Positions 1-13,443 are shown, numbered from the stretch's first letter. The stretch: 64,000 bases of DNA from Meloidogyne chitwoodi (GCA_015183035.1 JACZZP010000013.1:1426001-1490000); one strand, 5' to 3'. Translations and numbers: made by a program. Notes: generated by a model not told the origin, from the sequence alone.

Positions 1-1320
1 TTTTAATGAACGAAAAGAAGAAGAAGAAGAAATTGTTGTTTTTATTTTTGCTGATTTATTTATTATTTGTTGAGAATTATTTAAATATTGGTTTTGTTGT
101 TGTTGTGAAGAAGAAGGAATATTATTATTATTATTTTGTTGAGATATTTGATTAGACTAATATTATTTATAAAAATTTTTAATGATTTTAAATCTCTTAT
201 ATTAAATTTAATTTTCTTAATTATTTTTTAAATTTTCTCTTTCACAAAATAATTTAATTTTTAAATAATAAAATACTTTAATATTTATTTCATTATTTAA
301 AGATGTATTTAATTGTTTATTATGACAATTTTCTTCATTATTAAAATTAATTAATGATTGACTTTGATGATAATTAGAAGGAGAAATATAATAATTATTA
401 TTATTTATATTATTATTACCACCCATATGCCAATTCTATAAATAAATAAATTAATTAATAATTTTAAAAATTAAAAATTAACATAAGTAGTTGATCCTCC
501 AACAATAGAAGAAGCTGTTCTACCAATTTCAAGTGTTGCATCAACTCTTAAATATAAATCACCATTATTTCTTCCACAATTATTTCCATTCCAATCAATA
601 ATAGGTGAATTATTAAAATTTGAATAAAAATTATTTGAATAATTTAATGGATGTTGAAATGTTGTAGCAAGTTGAACAGAACGTTGATTATTATTATTAT
701 AGGGGGAAATACTTTTTTTTAAAAAAGAGATTAATTTATTAATTTTTAAAATATTTAATAATCTCTTCCCAATTATTCCAAAAATCTCTGACTTATTTAA
801 TTAATTAGAATTATTATTATAAATTAGTATTATTTCTCTTAAAACAATTATTTTTCTCTATTTTAATTAAATTAAATAAATAACCCAATATTATTATTTT
901 CTAATTGATAAATTCCATTAATTTGTTGTTGAGTAGAAATATCAGAATAATTAATTAAATAATCATCTACACGATTTTGTTGAGAAAAATTATTATTATT
1001 AATTGGTTGTATTACTGTATTATTATTATAATTAAATAAATAATCTGTTGTGACTAAATCTTTAAAAAATTAAAAAAAAATAAAATTATTTTTAAATTTT
1101 AACCATTTTGTTGTTCAAAATTAGTAAATGTTTTATAAAAATTTGTAGAAGAATTTTGTTGATGACAATTATCAGATAATAAAGAATCTTTTTGTGTAAA
1201 AGAAGAATTATTTTTAAATAAAGAAGGAATTCCCTCAGATATTGCTGCAACTTTATAGGCAGATAATGATGAATTATTATTAGAAGAAGAAGAACATAAA
1301 TTATTAATATTATTGTTCAT
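1..1320 (-). CDS. Asn/Gln/Ser-rich protein, 3' part missing (runs off left edge)
   Basis: I do not recognise this gene. Minus-strand exons can be followed at about 1320-1104 (starts MNNNINNLCSSSSNNN), 1066-890, 710-489, 436-270 and 155-1, joined by GT..AG introns of 40-180 bp. The product is dominated by Asn, Gln and Ser runs typical of a disordered regulatory protein. The only non-repetitive stretch is encoded near 490-560 and reads LYLRVDATLEIGRTASSIVG. An upstream coding exon cannot be excluded, because AG precedes the first Met. The last visible exon stays open to base 1, so the C-terminus lies outside the window. Low complexity makes family assignment by eye impossible; a transcription-factor-like protein is one guess. 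Confidence 0.5.
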
Positions 1321-2158
1321 GGCTTCTAAAGACAAATCAAAATGGCTTTAATAAATAAATTTAAATAATTGAGAAACCTTTAATAACTAATATTTAAAAA
1401 AAAACTCAAAGTTATAACCCAAAAAAGATCCAATTTTATAATTAAAAAGGTTTTCTTTTGTTTTAATTATTATTTTTAAAATACTAAAATTTATTTTAAA
1501 TTAAAATATTTATTTATTTCTATTTATTTATCGTAATATAAATATAATTATAATAAAACTACGCCTCTTAGCTTTAATGGAGACATTTACCTTTTTAATA
1601 TTTTATTAGTTTAAAACATATCAGACAATCAAAAGAATTTAAAATTTCACAATCAGAACCTTATAGTTAAATCATATAAATTTTTAAAAATTAATTTTAA
1701 GTTAAACATTAAAAAAAATATTATTTTTTAATATAAAATTGTCATAATATTCTCCTCACTTTTAATTGCCATTTTCTCCACTGTTTTGTCTAAAAATCTT
1801 TAAATATTATTTATTTACAATCCCTCCTATTTTTTTAAATAAATTTTTTAAACATACTGTATCGAGAAAAAAGAAAAGGGATTAAATATAAATTATTTTT
1901 TAATTTTATTTTAAGGCCACAATTGTGAAGACTGTATTAAATATATATTTATTTATATATAATTATTTAAATGTTTTTCTTCTTGCAATCGTCAGAGGAT
2001 TATAAGACAACCAAACGAGGCCACAAAAATTTTATATAAAAACACACCTGATGCTTCTTTGTCAAGGATATTTTATAAAAAAATTAAACATAATTATGAA
2101 AAATTATAAAAAATATTAACCAAATTTAATTTAAAAAATTTTAAAATACAAAAAAAAA
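1321..2158. other. Intergenic, no gene seen
   Basis: This AT-rich spacer lies between the Asn-rich gene and the MCM4 stop codon. I see no open frame with gene-like composition, no tRNA-like cloverleaf and no clear repeat. The Asn-rich gene is on the minus strand, so its promoter should lie here. Confidence 0.5.
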
Positions 2159-5100
2159 TTAAGTAATAATATTATTACTGTCACTGATTCCAATTACCCT
2201 AGCCTTATCACCATTTCGTAGCAAAAAACCTTCCAAAGATAATTGTTTAATTGCATCTTCAAAACATTCACGGTCCAATGCCTTAAAAATTTAAAATATT
2301 TTTAAACAAATAATAAAAAACTTAAAAAACAAAAAATAAATATAAACCTTATCATTAATTCGCATATTTTTAAAAAGTTTTCCAATAGAAAAGTTTCCCT
2401 TTTTGTTTTCTAATTCATGTCTAATTTGATCTGCAACAAGGCTAACAGTTTGTTTATGTTTTTCAGAATATCCAGTAGCAATTATATTAACTTCTACACA
2501 TCCAGTATCTGGATTAACGGCTGATTGACGAAGTGCTTCACTTTGGAGTCTAAAAATAAATTTAAAAAAAATTATTAAAAAAAATTCAGCAAATTAAAAC
2601 TAGTTATTAATTCAATTAAAAAGATTTACTCATAAGCCATTTCAACATCATCTTCGGTAACTTCTTTGCTTAAACGCATTTTTGCAAAAGCTTCAGAGAG
2701 CCGAATTAAGGCTTCCAATTGTCTTGGATATGCTGATATTTGCTTTATTTTCTTGCCAAGAGAACGCATAAATTGATATTTTTGTATAAGTAATTGACCA
2801 GCCTTTTCACCAATTACAGGAAAGATATTAGCTTTTGCATAAGCTATATAATCACGGAGAAAGTCCATATCAACACGTTGCTGTTGTTCTGCTTCTTTAT
2901 CCGTTACCAAATAGAAATTCACCTTTTTAAAAATAAAAATTTTTCAATTTAATAAAAAAAAATATTAACCAAATGACGAGCCAATCGACGGTCGTATTCT
3001 TCATCTTGTGGGTCCAGTACTAAAAAAATCAGATCAAAACGAGAGAGAAGAGTTGGTGGCAGATGTACATTTTCCACAATATTTTTTAATTTATTCCATT
3101 GTGAATCTACTGGATTTGCTGCTGCCAGAATTGATGTTCTAGCATTTAATTGACAAATAATTCCAGCTTTGGCAATTGAAAGTGTTTGTTGTTCCATTAC
3201 TTCGTGAAGAATACTTCTAGTACTGTCATTCATTTTATCAAATTCATCAATACAACAAACTCCATTATCAGCCAATACTAATGCACCGGTTTGTAAAACA
3301 ACTGAACGAGAGTCTGGATCTCTAGTGATTGAAGCACTTAGACCAACAGCTGAGGAACCCTAAAAGTTTATTTTTAAATTTAAGTAAACAAATTTGGACA
3401 GACTAGTAATTTGGAACTGATTAATTCGAAGAAGTATAGACAAATAAAATACTTTTTGCTATTTTATTAATAAACATAAAGATTTTAAACCTTTCCAGAA
3501 GTAAACTGTGAACGTGGAACAAGATGATAGACATATTGGAGAAGCTGCGACTTTGCCGTACCGGGATCACCACAAAGCAAAATATTTATATCACTACGAA
3601 CTTTGACACGTCTATCACTAATTGTTTCATCTTCTTCTACATCATCTACATGTGTTTGTTCATCCCATTTTCGAGAACCTCCAAAAAGAAGACATAGAAT
3701 ACCCCGTTTGATTTCTTCGTGACCAAAAATATTTGGGGCTATAAAATTGTTTTTAAAATATTAAAATAATTTAATAAACAAACCAACAGCTTTTGTTAAT
3801 CTGTCAATAACATCATCATATTGTGACAAAGCTAAAACTTGTTGAATACGTTCTTCTGTCATATACAACTTAAAAATAAGAAGCTAAATATTTTGGAAAT
3901 TGTATAGATTATAAGAAAAATGGTGATAAAAATAAAATAATAATTGGATAATGAAAAGAACCCATTTCTCCGCTTTTTAAAGGAGAAAAAATCATTATAA
4001 AAAAATATTAAAAAACTTATCCATCAGTTGGTTCATGTAGTCTATCTTGACTAAGTTTTCGAAAATGGATAACATCAATGCTTGTACGATAAATAGAATG
4101 AACAGTCCTTTGCAATGGATTGACACGTATAGGAGTAGCTCTATAAATACCAGTAACAGAACAGCGATCACCTGGATGAACACTTTCCACAAGAGAGCCA
4201 TGAACAAATAAAGTAACAGAATGCTGAGTTTGACCAGCAGGTAAGTCGCCTACAAATTAAAATATAAATAATTTAAAAATAAAAAATAAACCTGGAATTT
4301 CTTGTAGCTTTACAATTTGTTTGTCAATAAAGAGTGATCGATTGTGAATCAATTGAAAACTATAAGCATCATGACAATTACTACATTTGACAGGTTCTTC
4401 AATACGACCACAGTCGACTTCGCTTATAACCTAAAAATCAGAATTTTAAGGTCAAAAAGAGTGGGACGAAGGTCAAAACTCATTTTTAAATAAATTAATT
4501 TAATACCGGTGCATTACAAAGAGCGCACTGAAAATATCCAGTTTTCATTTCAGGAATAATTGGCGATATTCGAGTGACCATTCCACAAATTGTAACTAAT
4601 TGGCCAACATCTAAAAATAAATTTTAAAAATAGTTTAAAAGAAAAAAAGTAACCTTGGGGGTTCAAATCGCGCATAGTTTTTGTCTGTTCAGCATTATAA
4701 GGACGAATTTCTATAATTGAAAGAAGCTTCTTATTGTATGTCATTTCAAAAATTTCATCGACTGTGGCGTCTAAATACGTAAGCACTTCCTAAAATTAAA
4801 TTTAAAAACATTTGTTTTAATTTTAAAAATACATCGGGATAAGAGATGATTATTTTGTAGAGGTGCTCATTGAACTGCCGGACATGAGCCAAATTAAGAT
4901 TCAAAATTGGAATTTCACTTGCAAAAATTCCTTTCAGTTTTTCCATATAGAAAGGCAAAGAAGAATTGACAGGTTCCACTTGTCCACTTTCCATCTAAAC
5001 ATTTTTAATATTTAAATAGAAACTTTTCTCAAACCTCCAGAGTATTTTCGTCATCGTCAAGTTGTTCAGTTGTAAAAGAAGTAATAAAATTACGAAATTC

Positions 5101-5586
5101 TTGTTGCATTTCCATCACACATACTCGAGTTCCCCAGATATATAATCGAGCATTTGGTCTATCATCATTTGTATTTTCTTTGTTTGTTTGATCGATACTA
5201 CTTAAACTTAACAAAATTTTAAAATAAAAAAAGCAAAAATTTTACTTTAATATATCCTCATCAGCAGTAATAGAGATAGTTCTTTCCTGTTGATGTTGAG
5301 TTGTTGTTACTAAATCTGCACGCTTCTTTGCTGATTTGTTCGGTGTTGCAATTGTTGATGCACTGATTGCAGAGACACCACTCTCAGAAGCAGGATAGCC
5401 AACACTAACACCATTTAATTCATCTAATTATTTTATTTTTTTAATTTATTAAAAAAACTTACCACTCTCTCTACTTGATGAACGATTATTTCCCAAAATT
5501 TGATCTTCGTATTCACTTAGCGGAACTAAAGGAGTATCACCTCGTTCTGCATCCATTGGATCTCCTGGCGTATCTTCTGATGACAT
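2159..5586 (-). CDS. mcm-4: DNA replication licensing factor MCM4
   Basis: Subunit of the nuclear MCM2-7 replicative helicase, which unwinds DNA at origins and forks. Fourteen exons (minus): 5586-5463, 5423-5246, about 5206-5035, 4994-4833, 4789-4654, 4610-4507, 4430-4292, 4249-4017, 3868-3784, 3738-3491, 3359-2970, 2922-2630, 2549-2348 and 2281-2159. The Ser/Pro/Thr-rich N-terminus ([19 protein letters not shown]) is the regulatory tail expected of MCM4. Exons 6-8 hold the zinc-binding cysteines and OB fold. Walker A ([12 protein letters not shown]) is near 3560, Walker B ([10 protein letters not shown]) near 3240 and the arginine finger (LLSRFDLIF) near 3030. The C-terminal lid ([21 protein letters not shown], then [13 protein letters not shown]) is MCM4-type rather than another paralogue. 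The frame is intact. It is head-to-head with the TLS1-type gene. Exon 3 start is approximate. Confidence 0.93.
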
Positions 5587-5962
5587 AATAAATAATAATA
5601 AAACTTAAGCAAACCTAAAAAATAAAAATAACAAACAAAATTCGGATAAATTAGAATTAGAAAAAAATTATTTAATAACAAAAAAGCGCCTTGAAATTTA
5701 AATGTCAAATTAGCGCTATAATTGGTAAAGTATATATTGATGAAATTAAATCCAAAATTAATTTAATTTTAGGAAAAAAAGAAATTCGTCCTTATAATTA
5801 AGGCCCGGATTTGTAATTACATAAAAATAGCAAATTAGTTGATAAAAATAGTCTCCAAAAATACAAAAAAGTGCTATTTCTATTGTTTAAAAATATGTTT
5901 GTTTTTTTTCAAATTAATATTTTATACATAATTCAATTATTTGCAGATAATAAAATAAAAAG
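5587..5962. promoter_or_regulatory. Shared intergenic region between two divergent genes
   Basis: These 376 bp separate the start codons of MCM4 (minus) and the TLS1-type gene (plus), so both promoters should lie here. An AG just before 5947 (ttgcag) could be the acceptor for a trans-spliced leader or an untranslated exon of the plus-strand gene. No sharp TATA box was recognised. Confidence 0.4.
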
Positions 5963-7532
5963 ATGTTCAGAAAACCTAATAATAAGAAAAATTTGAGGAA
6001 AAAAACGGCAGAAGATGATTTTAATTCAAACAATGCTGAGGATGAACAGAAAGAAATTGAGTATTCTTTAACATTTTAAAATTAGCCAAAATATTATTTT
6101 ATTGTGTCAAAAACATTAAAGCAATTATATTAGCAGGACAAGCGGTAATTCCAAGGTTTCCCCCCCTATTTTTCATTTTTTTATTTTTTTCATTTTTGCA
6201 TTATTTTTTCCTCTGTTTTTGCTTCGGTCAAGTAGAAAGGATCAATTTTTTGGTAAATAACATTTATGATAAATGTGAAAAAAGTATATTCTCATTTGTT
6301 TATCAATATTTTATCAATATGTATCAACTTAAAACATTTAATTCTATTGCTCTGCATGAAAAACTACGTTTCGACAACAATTTCGATGCATGGCTCGTAC
6401 TAAATACGAAGAGTTGCAGTTCGAAACCGGAATTAGTCAAACAACACTTCCGAACTGGTTGAATTTTTTCAGAGATGTGTTCAAATGTATTTATAATTTT
6501 TGGCACCATGTTTCATTATTTTATCCTTGTGAACGTACTGAATAAAAATTAAACCTTTTTTGATTGAGTAAGTTTGTTATAAGCAAAAACAGAGGAAAAA
6601 ATAATGCAAAAATGAAAAAAATAAAAAAAATGAAAAAATAGGGGGGGGGAAGCCTTGGTATTACCGGACAAGCCCTTCCTACAAGTTACGAATATTTCAT
6701 TTTTTTTAATTTAAGATCAAGGATTCGAGATATTCAAGAAGCTCAAAGAGTAAGACAACGCCGTAATGGAATGGATGCAGTTGAATGTGCAGTAGGTAGA
6801 GAATTGGCTAAAGAATTTGCAAGATTAGATGAAGATCCATTTAGAATGAGTGGTGGTGCAATGCTTCGGCTTACAGGTTTGGTGATTTGGATTATTTTCT
6901 TAATGTTAAAAAATCATTTGACCTTAATTTTTAATTAAACTCAAAATTGTTTACCTAAAAATATTAGTTATTTAGATACTCAACGAGCAGCATTAAACGC
7001 AGCTGATATTGAAGCAGACATAAAAGAACAATTTAAAAAAGAAACGCTTTTGCGTGATGAAAATGAAGAAATGCGTCGATATGTTGAAGCTAGATTAAAG
7101 CGTCAAAACACTTTATTACCAGACTATGCAACAGAAGATGGAAGTAAACGTGCAAAACATTTATCTCCTGAAGAGGAAATTTTATTTAAGGTTGGGAATA
7201 ACATTTTTATTTTGATATTTATTTTTTTTTAATATTTAAATTTTTTTAATAATTTTCGTCAAAAAGTTTTAATACATTTTAAAGGCAGCTGAACGCGTAC
7301 AAAATTGTTCAAGTAAAAGAAAGGAAGAACTTTTATCAAATCAAATGCTTGTTGGAATACCAGAAGTTGATTTAGGAATAGAGTAAAGAATATAATTTAA
7401 TTATTTTAAAATTAATTTTTTAAATATTTTAGAACTCGTATAAGCAATATTGTTGAAACTGAAAAAAAGAAGAATGAATTGCTCAAGAAAGGTATAATTC
7501 CTCGTCCAGCATCTGATAGTTGGAAAACATAG
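5963..7532 (+). CDS. C9orf78/TLS1-type spliceosome-associated protein
   Basis: Homologue of the C9orf78/HCA59/Tls1 family, nuclear proteins that bind the Brr2 spliceosomal helicase and modulate splicing. Exons: 5963-6060, 6716-6876, 6976-7190, 7285-7382 and 7433-7532, about 220 codons. Diagnostic segments are the basic start (MFRKPNNKKNLRKK), the RQRRNGMDAVECAVG stretch, ARLDEDPFRMSGGAM and, best of all, SNQMLVGIPEVDLGIETRIS, which is the family signature. Phases agree across all introns. The protein stops soon after the signature (SDSWKT) and lacks the long basic C-terminal tail of the vertebrate protein. Intron 1 (655 bp) is inflated by a MITE; the other introns are 50-100 bp. Confidence 0.85.
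6144..6665. mobile_element. MITE with ~95-bp inverted ends inside TLS1 intron 1
   Basis: A 522-bp non-autonomous DNA transposon. Its ends are inverted copies starting ggtaattccaagg (left) and ggtaataccaagg (reverse complement of the right), continuing through C-rich and T-rich tracts for about 95 bp with only small differences. It is flanked by an exact 8-bp direct repeat, ggacaagc, at 6136-6143 and 6666-6673, which is the target-site duplication. Eight bases point to the hAT, P or Merlin superfamilies; termini alone do not decide. The short open frames inside are not gene-like. Confidence 0.85.
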
Positions 7533-8022
7533 AACTAAATGTATTTTATATATTTGTCATTTTCTATTAAAAATGCAATTAATATAAACTATTTTTTAAT
7601 ACTTGTGTCTTGGGAGTATGGAAAACACTAGGAAATTTCACCCATTTCTTGCTAGCTTTTCGATCCGTTATGAAATACACATTTTAGTTATTCTAAAAAT
7701 TTTTTTATAAATTTTTATTAAATATACATTAAAAATTAAATATAAATTTATAAAAATAATTTCAAAAAAAAGTTAGTTAATATGTGGAAGTAAAAACACT
7801 AATAAATGAGTGTTAATGTAAGGCAAGTTTTTGGTTTAACGAGGATGGAGTGAACATTCCACAGGAAATGGCATTTTATATACAAGTGTTGGTAGTATTT
7901 TTTAGTTGTAATAGTGAACTGGCGGTGAACTTCCTTTTACAAGCATCAAGTATGCCAAATGAGTTTTTAATACAAATAATATTTTTGTAATTTTGTGAAA
8001 ATCAGAAATAAGTTTATTAACA
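7533..8022. other. Convergent intergenic spacer
   Basis: AT-rich spacer between the 3' ends of the TLS1-type gene and the CRTC gene. No open frame, RNA gene or repeat with support was seen. Confidence 0.5.
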
Positions 8023-10343
8023 TCAACTGAGCAATTGAGTCTCACATGCCGGATCAACGACGTGTTCGTGGTCAGCCTGATCTTTTAGCATTTGCAAAGT
8101 TTCACTGTCCAAATGTAGATCTTGTAAATCCTAAAAATTTGTAAATTAGGGTGGGGGATCATAATCTCGTAGGAATTAAAAAAAAGAGTCAAATAGTTTT
8201 CAATGATAAACAATTAGGGTTTTAATAAAATAACCTGAAAACAGTCAATATCAAGTGAACCATCTGTGCCCGTTACACAAATATTCGGTACTTCCATTCC
8301 ATCAGGACTGGCTGAAAAGTGTCGATGTTGTGACCATTGATTTAATTGTCTTTGCATAATTTTTCCTCCAGCAATTCCAGACAATGGATGATAATTTTCT
8401 GTTGAAGAGGAAGAAGATAACGTTGTTGGACTATTAGGAGCAGATCGAGATTGTGACATTAAATTTGAAATAGGAGTTGTAAGTTGTTGTTGCTGTTGAA
8501 ATGTTGTAGGTGTTGTCATTATATTTTGACTAAAATATGAAGGTGGTGGTGATATTTTTGTGTTGTTATACTGAAAAATAAAGAAAATAGAAAATATTAT
8601 CTTACATTTCCTCCCGAAATATTATTCAAAACGGGATATGTGGATTTTGAATATAAAAGTGTGAAACAACTTTACGAGACTATATGAGGGCATACCGATA
8701 AAAAAAAGAATAAATAATTAAAATTTTAAAAAATGCCACTACTTCCCCAATTGTCAATTATAAACATTATTTATACCATTTGTTGCTGTTGCAAAGCAAT
8801 CCTATTATTTTCAAGCATTATTAGTTGTTGCTGTTGTTCATTGTTTTGTTGTAAAATTTTTATTTTTTGATTTAAATTATTGTCATTATTATTATTTAAT
8901 TGCTGTAGTAAAATAAGTTGTTGGGCTGTTGAAGGAGAGGAACCATTATTAATAATAAAATTTTGTTGAGAAGAGCAAGAAGCAATAGGTGATGAGCAAG
9001 AAGCTGAGCTTATTTGTTGTGAGAGACTGGCAGAAGGTAAATTGGCAGGTATATTAAACATTTGATTTTGAGGTGACACATTTTGTTGCTGTCGATTTGG
9101 AAGTTGTTGATTTATAGAATCTAAAAATTTATAAAATTCAAGATCCCCATGGACAAATTTTCTGCCATTTTTTTTAATTCTCAATCCCATCTATTTATGC
9201 AAGAAAAACAAACTAAATAATTAAAAAATTATTTACTGTGTGTAGTCAGAGGCATATTTGTAGGTCCCAATGGATAAGATGGAAAGAATAAGACAGAGGG
9301 GTGAATCTGCGCTGATGGAGGTGCTGTTGAAGGGCCATCAAACATTTTAGTTTCATTTGTTAAATTCCATGAATTTTGAGGTTCTGGATAAAATTGATAA
9401 GACATAAAATTTGGATCAATTCCAGTTTGGACATTTGTCGAAGTATTTGAATGAATGGCTGGATCGCTCCTCGTCCTTAAATTTGATCCAACAATATGAA
9501 AATTCCGTAAAATTATAGTTTTTTCATTTAATTAAAAATTTTTAGTTGATTTATAACCCCAATAATATAAGAAATAAATAAGAAGCAATTTAACCTGAAC
9601 ATTAAGTACTTGAACTATGCAGAAAAATTTTGCTTCGAAATTCAGTTATTATTTAGCATTTAGTAATTTTAAATAATTTAAAATTGAATACTTTGACCAA
9701 GTCGGATCTGGCGGCTGTAAATGTACACCTCCAAAATTTCCTGCATCCATAATTTTTTGTTCACGACAGCCATTTGGAGATGTTCCGTTTCTATAAGGAT
9801 GAAAATGTGTTGCACCAGGTGAACGTGTTCTAGCCGCTCTTTGTTGTTGTTGAAGTTGATTTGAGGCAGTTGTTTGAACATCAGTCCAAGAAGGTGACCA
9901 ACAATAATTGTTGTTCACTCCACAATTATAAGGTGAAGGTGGTGTGCTGCCAATTGTTTGTTGTTGAATAACCATTTGATGGACATTTGGTAAAGAACCA
10001 CCTGCTCGATTCCAATTTGTTGTAAGCGGATGTGGACCTTCTGGAGACAATTTAGAGGAAGATTCATTGCTCTGTGGTCCATAATTTAGAAGTTGTTGAG
10101 GACTCGATTGAGGTGTAGATTGACGCTGCTGATGAACATCATTACCTTTAAAAGACAAAATAAAAATAAAAATAAAAAACAAACTTGTAATAGTTCGAAC
10201 ATCACGCATAACATTATTAAATTGTTCTTGCTCTTCATTCTGTTTTCGCTCCTGAAATTTATTTACCTTAAAAATTTTATTAAGCTATTATTTACCAATA
10301 TTGCAATTTTCTCGCTAAATTTTCTTGGAGTCGCTTGTGACAT
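8023..10343 (-). CDS. crtc-1: CREB-regulated transcription coactivator (CRTC/TORC)
   Basis: Coactivator that shuttles to the nucleus when dephosphorylated and binds CREB. Seven exons (minus): 10343-10296, 10251-10185, 10145-9692, 9475-9237, 9190-8777, 8570-8235 and 8130-8023. The N-terminus MSQATPRKFSEKIAI with EQFNNVMRDV is the CREB-binding domain of the family. GGSLPNVHQM (near 9975) and RSDPAIHS (near 9460) match the conserved phospho-switch regions. The C-terminal splicing/transactivation end is VPNICVTGTDGSLDID then DLHLDSETLQMLKDQ. The middle is Gln/Ser/Pro-rich with long Gln runs, as usual for CRTCs. Exon 5 (MGLRIKKNGRKFVHGDLEF) is not one I can align. The 39-bp intron after exon 2 is a multiple of three and would be open if retained. 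Head-to-head with TFIIS. Confidence 0.85.
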
Positions 10344-11350
10344 AATGTTATCCTCTTTATTAATAGGTAGTTTTGATTAAAATATTTTATAGTTTATGCC
10401 TCAATTATTTCACATGAACTAAAAAAATATACATATAAAATATGAGCACGTGAAGTGGTTTTTGCCTCCGATTTATTTTTGATGGCAAAAAATAGATACA
10501 TAAAGGGGGATGCGGAAAATAGGAAAAGAATAGAGACTTATAGTAAACTAAAATGGATTACATATATTAAATTCAGCTACTATAAGCTCCAAAAATATCA
10601 CCACGTCCCAATTCCCAGTGGTAAAGCTCTTTTAAGGCAAGTGTAGCATTCTCTACAAAAAGAAACATGGATGCCAAACCTCCATTAAAGCCAGGCCACA
10701 GAACAAGCGGATATCGCATTGAGGGAGAGGTTTGTCTCTCTCCAAATAGTGGCGATTAGAAAAAGATTTTGCTACTGACACACGATATTTAATATTATAC
10801 ATTTCTTGGCCTCGCATACATATAACTACTCTTTTTATTCTGTCTCTGTTAAGAAAAGCTCAACAGGAGAAACCAATCTCTGCTATCGGCTGACTTTAGA
10901 AAGTGGGTTCTCTTATTTCCTTCTTTCAATCCTTCACTTTTTTATTTCCCAGGCTGCCTTTTACTTTCACACGCATCCATACACTACTAGTCAATAAATG
11001 TTGTAAAATGTAACCCCATCCGATTTTGCAATAGCTGCTAGAGAAGGGTTTGCGATAACTCAAAAATAGTAATATAAAAAGAAATATTTTGGTGTTAAAG
11101 AAGCAAAATAGTAAAGAAAATAAATAAAGAGAGTTGTTTATTTATTTCCACCATTTGTGGAAAACAAAGTGAAAAATAAATAAATATCGATAAAGTAATT
11201 GGACAAAATATCATGTAAATAAATCTGGCGAAATGCCAAAGATTTTTTTGAAAAATTTTTTAAGTTCTCCTGATTTTTTTCTTCGTTTTCTAATTTTTTT
11301 CAAGAATATAGGTTTTAGAAGCTAAATAATCTAATTTATCTTGTCTTAAA
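10344..11350. promoter_or_regulatory. Divergent spacer between CRTC and TFIIS starts
   Basis: About 1 kb that should hold the promoters of CRTC (minus) and TFIIS (plus). GC content is locally higher around 10,600-11,050. Short open frames at 10,455-10,646 and 10,806-10,997 look non-coding in composition. I could not identify an RNA gene or a repeat. Confidence 0.4.
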
Positions 11351-13188
11351 ATGCCTGCATCACCTTTGGAAGAAGATTTGTTAGAAATCTCGAAGAAACT
11401 TACAAGGATGAGTAAGGATGTGGATAGACAGGTTTATTTATTAAATTAATAATTGCTGGATACTCTTTTTTGGAAATAAAATACTCCAATAGCTTTTTGC
11501 AAAAGTGTTTAAATGGTTTGGTGCCAAATTGGGAAAATCATAGAATGAAAGAGTGAATCACTCCAAAAACTAGTATTTCCTAAAATAGTAAATGAATAAT
11601 TTAAAATTTTTTAATAAATTTCAGCTTGGAGGGGCAATTGATTTAATCGAAGCGCTAGAGAAGATGCCTGTAAATATTGAAGTCTTAACTGTAAGTTTGC
11701 TTTATTTATTGTTTTGTAATAAAGTTTTTTAAAGAAAACGCGCATTGGAATGGTTTTGAATGATTTTAGGAAAAAGGTTGAAGATGAAAAATTGGCAAAA
11801 CGCTGCAAAGCGCTTATCAAGGTTTTTTTCTTTTTTAAATAGGAAAAATAATAAAAGAAATTGGTGAATAAACCCAAAAACAAATATTTTCTGAAATAAA
11901 ATAATTTTATCAGTTCATTCGCTAGGATTTTAACTTTTAAATATACAATTTTTTATTAGCGTTGGAAAGCATTGTTAGAAGAAAAGGCTGCTCTATCGCG
12001 TTCGAGTACTCGTTCAAGATCTCCAGATGAATCAAAAGTGTCCTTTGTTGAATATAAGAGAGTTGACTTGACGAGTTCTGCTATTGCAACGAAATCAAGG
12101 CCAATAAATGGAGCTTTATCTGTTGGAACGGACGTAAATAAATTTTTAATTGACTTTCATAATTTTTTAAAGGTTCGATCAAAAAGCGTTGAAATGCTTT
12201 TGAACGCGTTGAAATCTGGCGCATTCCCGGACGGTAAATTAATTTTAAGGTTTAAACTGAATAGTTATATATTTTTTTAAAGAAATAAATTAAGTTTAAA
12301 AATTATTTCCATTTTTTTGTATTAGGTACATTGGATTCCGAAGATTTGGCTAAACGAATTGAAAAACGTCTCTTTGATTTTCACAGTGGCACAGGCGACA
12401 AATACAAGTCAGCATTACGCTCGCGTGTTTTTAACCTTCGGGACAAGAAGAACCAGGCACTGCGTGAAAATGTCCTCACTGGAGCTGGTTTGTATAATAT
12501 TTTTTCTCATAAGGAAAGATTTATCAAAAAAAATTTTAATGAAAAAATTTTTTAATAAATTTAGTTTCTGCCGAGAAGTTTGCTACAATGACAACCGAAG
12601 AAATGGCTTCTGAAGAAATGAAAAAGACTCGCGAAATATTTACCAAAGAAGGGATTCTTGAACACCAAATGTCTGTTCAAGAAGGTTTTTTTATTTTTAA
12701 TAAAATTATTATTAAATAATTACTTTTAGGCACTCCAACAGATATGTTCAGGTCAGAATTGTTTTCTCATTTATATATTTTATGCTACAAAAAGTAAAAC
12801 CCTCAAAAATTAATTTATTAAAAACCTAATTAATTTGCTAATATTTTGACAAAATTATTAGTAATTGCCTATTTCTACAAACTAGTCTGACAGAAAAACT
12901 ATTTTTATGAAATTTCAGATTAATTTTTTGACTTTATTTTCGCAAAAAAACTTAAAATTAGGGTTATTCGCTAAAATGCTCATTGTCGTTTTCGAATTTT
13001 AAAATAATAAAACTTAATTTTAAACGTTCGAAAAATTTTAACATTCTCATTTTTTCTAATAATTTAGATGCGGGAAGTGTGGCCAGAACAATTGTACCTA
13101 TTCTCAAATGCAGACGAGGTCCGCAGACGAACCGATGACTACTTTTGTTTTTTGTCGAAGCTGTGGAAATCGTTGGAAGTTTTGTTAA
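11351..13188 (+). CDS. Transcription elongation factor TFIIS
   Basis: Stimulates transcript cleavage by backtracked RNA polymerase II. Nine exons: 11351-11431, 11625-11690, 11735-11821, 11960-12133, 12173-12233, 12326-12487, 12565-12684, 12730-12751 and 13068-13188. The N-terminal LW/TFIIS-N domain runs from [17 protein letters not shown] to [16 protein letters not shown] Ser-rich linker follows. The central polymerase-binding domain starts at [12 protein letters not shown] and contains [18 protein letters not shown]. The C-terminal zinc ribbon is [20 protein letters not shown] with the catalytic acidic pair in [10 protein letters not shown]. All phases agree and the protein ends, as usual, just after the ribbon. 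Intact and probably functional. Confidence 0.93.
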
Positions 13189-13443
13189 TGAATTGAATTC
13201 TTTCTTTTTTATTTTTAATTGATGATTGTATTAATATTGAAAAATGTAAAAGAAAAAATATAAAAATCATGTAAATAAAACAATATACTAGCAAACAAAA
13301 AAACAAAATTAATTTTTAATTTGCCTAACACTGATAATTAAAAAACGGGAAAATACTAAAATCAAATTCAATTCAAATTCAAAAAAAAAGATCAAATATT
13401 TGAATTTTGTCAATCTCTACAGATAATTAATTAGGTTAAAATT

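Noticed and set aside
6196..6509. ORFs inside the TLS1 intron
   Set aside because: They lie inside the MITE on both strands and resemble no transposase.
10455..10997. Small ORFs between CRTC and TFIIS
   Set aside because: Composition is not gene-like, there is no splice context and no recognisable family; probably chance in a promoter region.
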